From the NCBI GenBank assembly GCA_963514095.1, contig OY741276.1, positions 3,908,603-3,972,602 of the forward strand: a stretch of DNA of 64,000 bases, given 5' to 3'. Below the pieces are notes generated by a model that was not told where the DNA came from, searched no databases, and saw only the letters and a list, made by a program, of their open reading frames with translations. The position numbers and the translations under genes were made by a program. Positions 63,263-64,000 of this stretch are shown here, in pieces; the stretch's first letter is position 1, and each line of letters begins with the position of its first letter. This DNA comes from Eutrigla gurnardus. Taxonomy: Eukaryota > Chordata > Actinopteri > Perciformes > Triglidae.

Positions 63263-63270
63263 TCTCTCTG
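63188..63270. repeat. (CT)n tract
   Basis: About 83 bp of CT with CCC interruptions. Confidence 0.95.
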
Positions 63271-63689
63271 CCTGACACCGCTGCTGTGCAGCAGGGCAGC
63301 TGATAGTGCCACAGGCTGTCACTCACACGCTAACTGACTGGCCACTGCAGGGCTGAGATAGCCCCAAAGAGCCCCCTCCCCCCCCTCCTCTGACATCCAC
63401 ACAGTGAGGAAAAAGACGAATAATTAAAAGCAACAACGTATGCACCAGTGTGTGTGTGTGTGTGAGAGAGAGAGCCATTCTGGGTCCAAAATATGTCCTC
63501 TGATTAGAATTTCAGGGCTCAACAATTCAACTTCATGTGTAGCAGAGTGTAACTCAGCCTAAAGTTTTTCATTTCCACCCTCCCGTCCCTTCGCCGTCGA
63601 GGTAAACCGATGCTTGCTCTCACCTCTTGGTTTATTGGAGAAAAGAATCCTCATCTCCCAGACTTCATTTCAACGGCGAGGATGTGGCG
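63271..63689. other. Non-coding sequence, nothing recognised
   Basis: A short GT-GA stretch near 63450-63472. No gene. Confidence 0.48.
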
Positions 63690-64000
63690 AAGAAAGTCAA
63701 TCCCCCCCTCAAAAAAAAGAGCTCAATTCCTGCCATCAGGATCCTCCATTAGCCAAGCATTAGAAACAAATTAACTCTTCTCAGTTGAACGGCTTGTCAG
63801 GGGAAGTGTGGGAAAATCCTCTATTAGGCAGGAGTTAAGTGCCTATTGGAAAGCTGGAGATGGAATCCTGCCTAATAAAGGAATAGTCAACCATTGGAAC
63901 GCCGGCTGAATGGAGGAGAAGGAAGTGCTAATTAAGAGAACAAAGTGTCGTCTTACAGGCTAGTTCATTAATGTGAGTTTTAGGGCTCATCTCACTGGCA
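63690..64000. promoter_or_regulatory. Candidate conserved element with long inverted repeat
   Basis: Complex repeat-free sequence with CATTAGCCAAGCATTAG, ACAAATTAACTC, a TAATTA core in GTGCTAATTAAGAG and a SOX-type AACAAAG. It contains an inverted repeat: TCCTCTATTAGGCAGGA (63817-63833) with TCCTGCCTAATAAAGGA (63866-63882), 16 of 17 pairs and a 32-nt loop. It may continue past the window edge. Confidence 0.45.

Overview
The window looks like gene-poor nuclear DNA from a ray-finned fish, probably a percomorph. Three things point there. Dinucleotide arrays are very dense and long: (CA/GT)n recurs every few kb, up to about 190 bp. There are fragments of interspersed repeats I recognise from memory as common in teleosts. 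GC content is moderate, with short CpG-rich islands. There is no bacterial or viral gene organisation. Most long open frames are read through CA/GT, CT or GGA arrays (poly Thr-His, Cys-Val, Ser-Leu, Arg-Glu) and are not genes. No protein, tRNA, rRNA or known microRNA could be named with confidence.

Layout. 1-13 kb: single-copy sequence with CT/GT arrays, a CpG-rich promoter-like segment ending in a strong splice donor (3.84-4.09 kb), a pyrimidine tract (6.3-6.66 kb) and a GC-rich CCG/CTG block (11.3-11.7 kb). 12.7-14.4 kb: teleost repeat debris, then a two-exon gene-start model on the + strand. In that model the ATG is the last codon of exon 1 (donor at 13982) and reads straight into an open 111-bp exon at 14254-14364. 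16.3-25 kb: long GT array plus many AT-rich, homeobox-motif-rich islands that look like conserved non-coding elements. 25.2-26.1 kb: a mosaic of repeats containing a 378-bp non-autonomous DNA transposon with 35-bp inverted termini and a TTA target duplication. 26-51 kb: microsatellites alternating with candidate regulatory islands and small hairpins, plus the longest GT array (31.2 kb). 51-57.5 kb: the most exon-like part. It holds a GC-rich open segment behind a strong acceptor (51.06 kb), a locus open and splice-bounded on both strands (56.86-56.96 kb), a terminal-exon-like basic tail on the minus strand (56.25-56.37 kb) and a 178-bp foldback element bounded by TTAA (57.29-57.48 kb). 57.5-64 kb: arrays and candidate regulatory islands.

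The observation I would check first is a pair of direct copies of a roughly 150-bp element, at 1275-1425 and 62563-62719, 61 kb apart. A core of about 46 bp is identical apart from one inserted A. The overall picture is an intronic or intergenic regulatory domain, perhaps a block around a developmental gene. That is inference: conservation cannot be measured from one sequence. All exon calls are tentative because no transcript or homology evidence was available.
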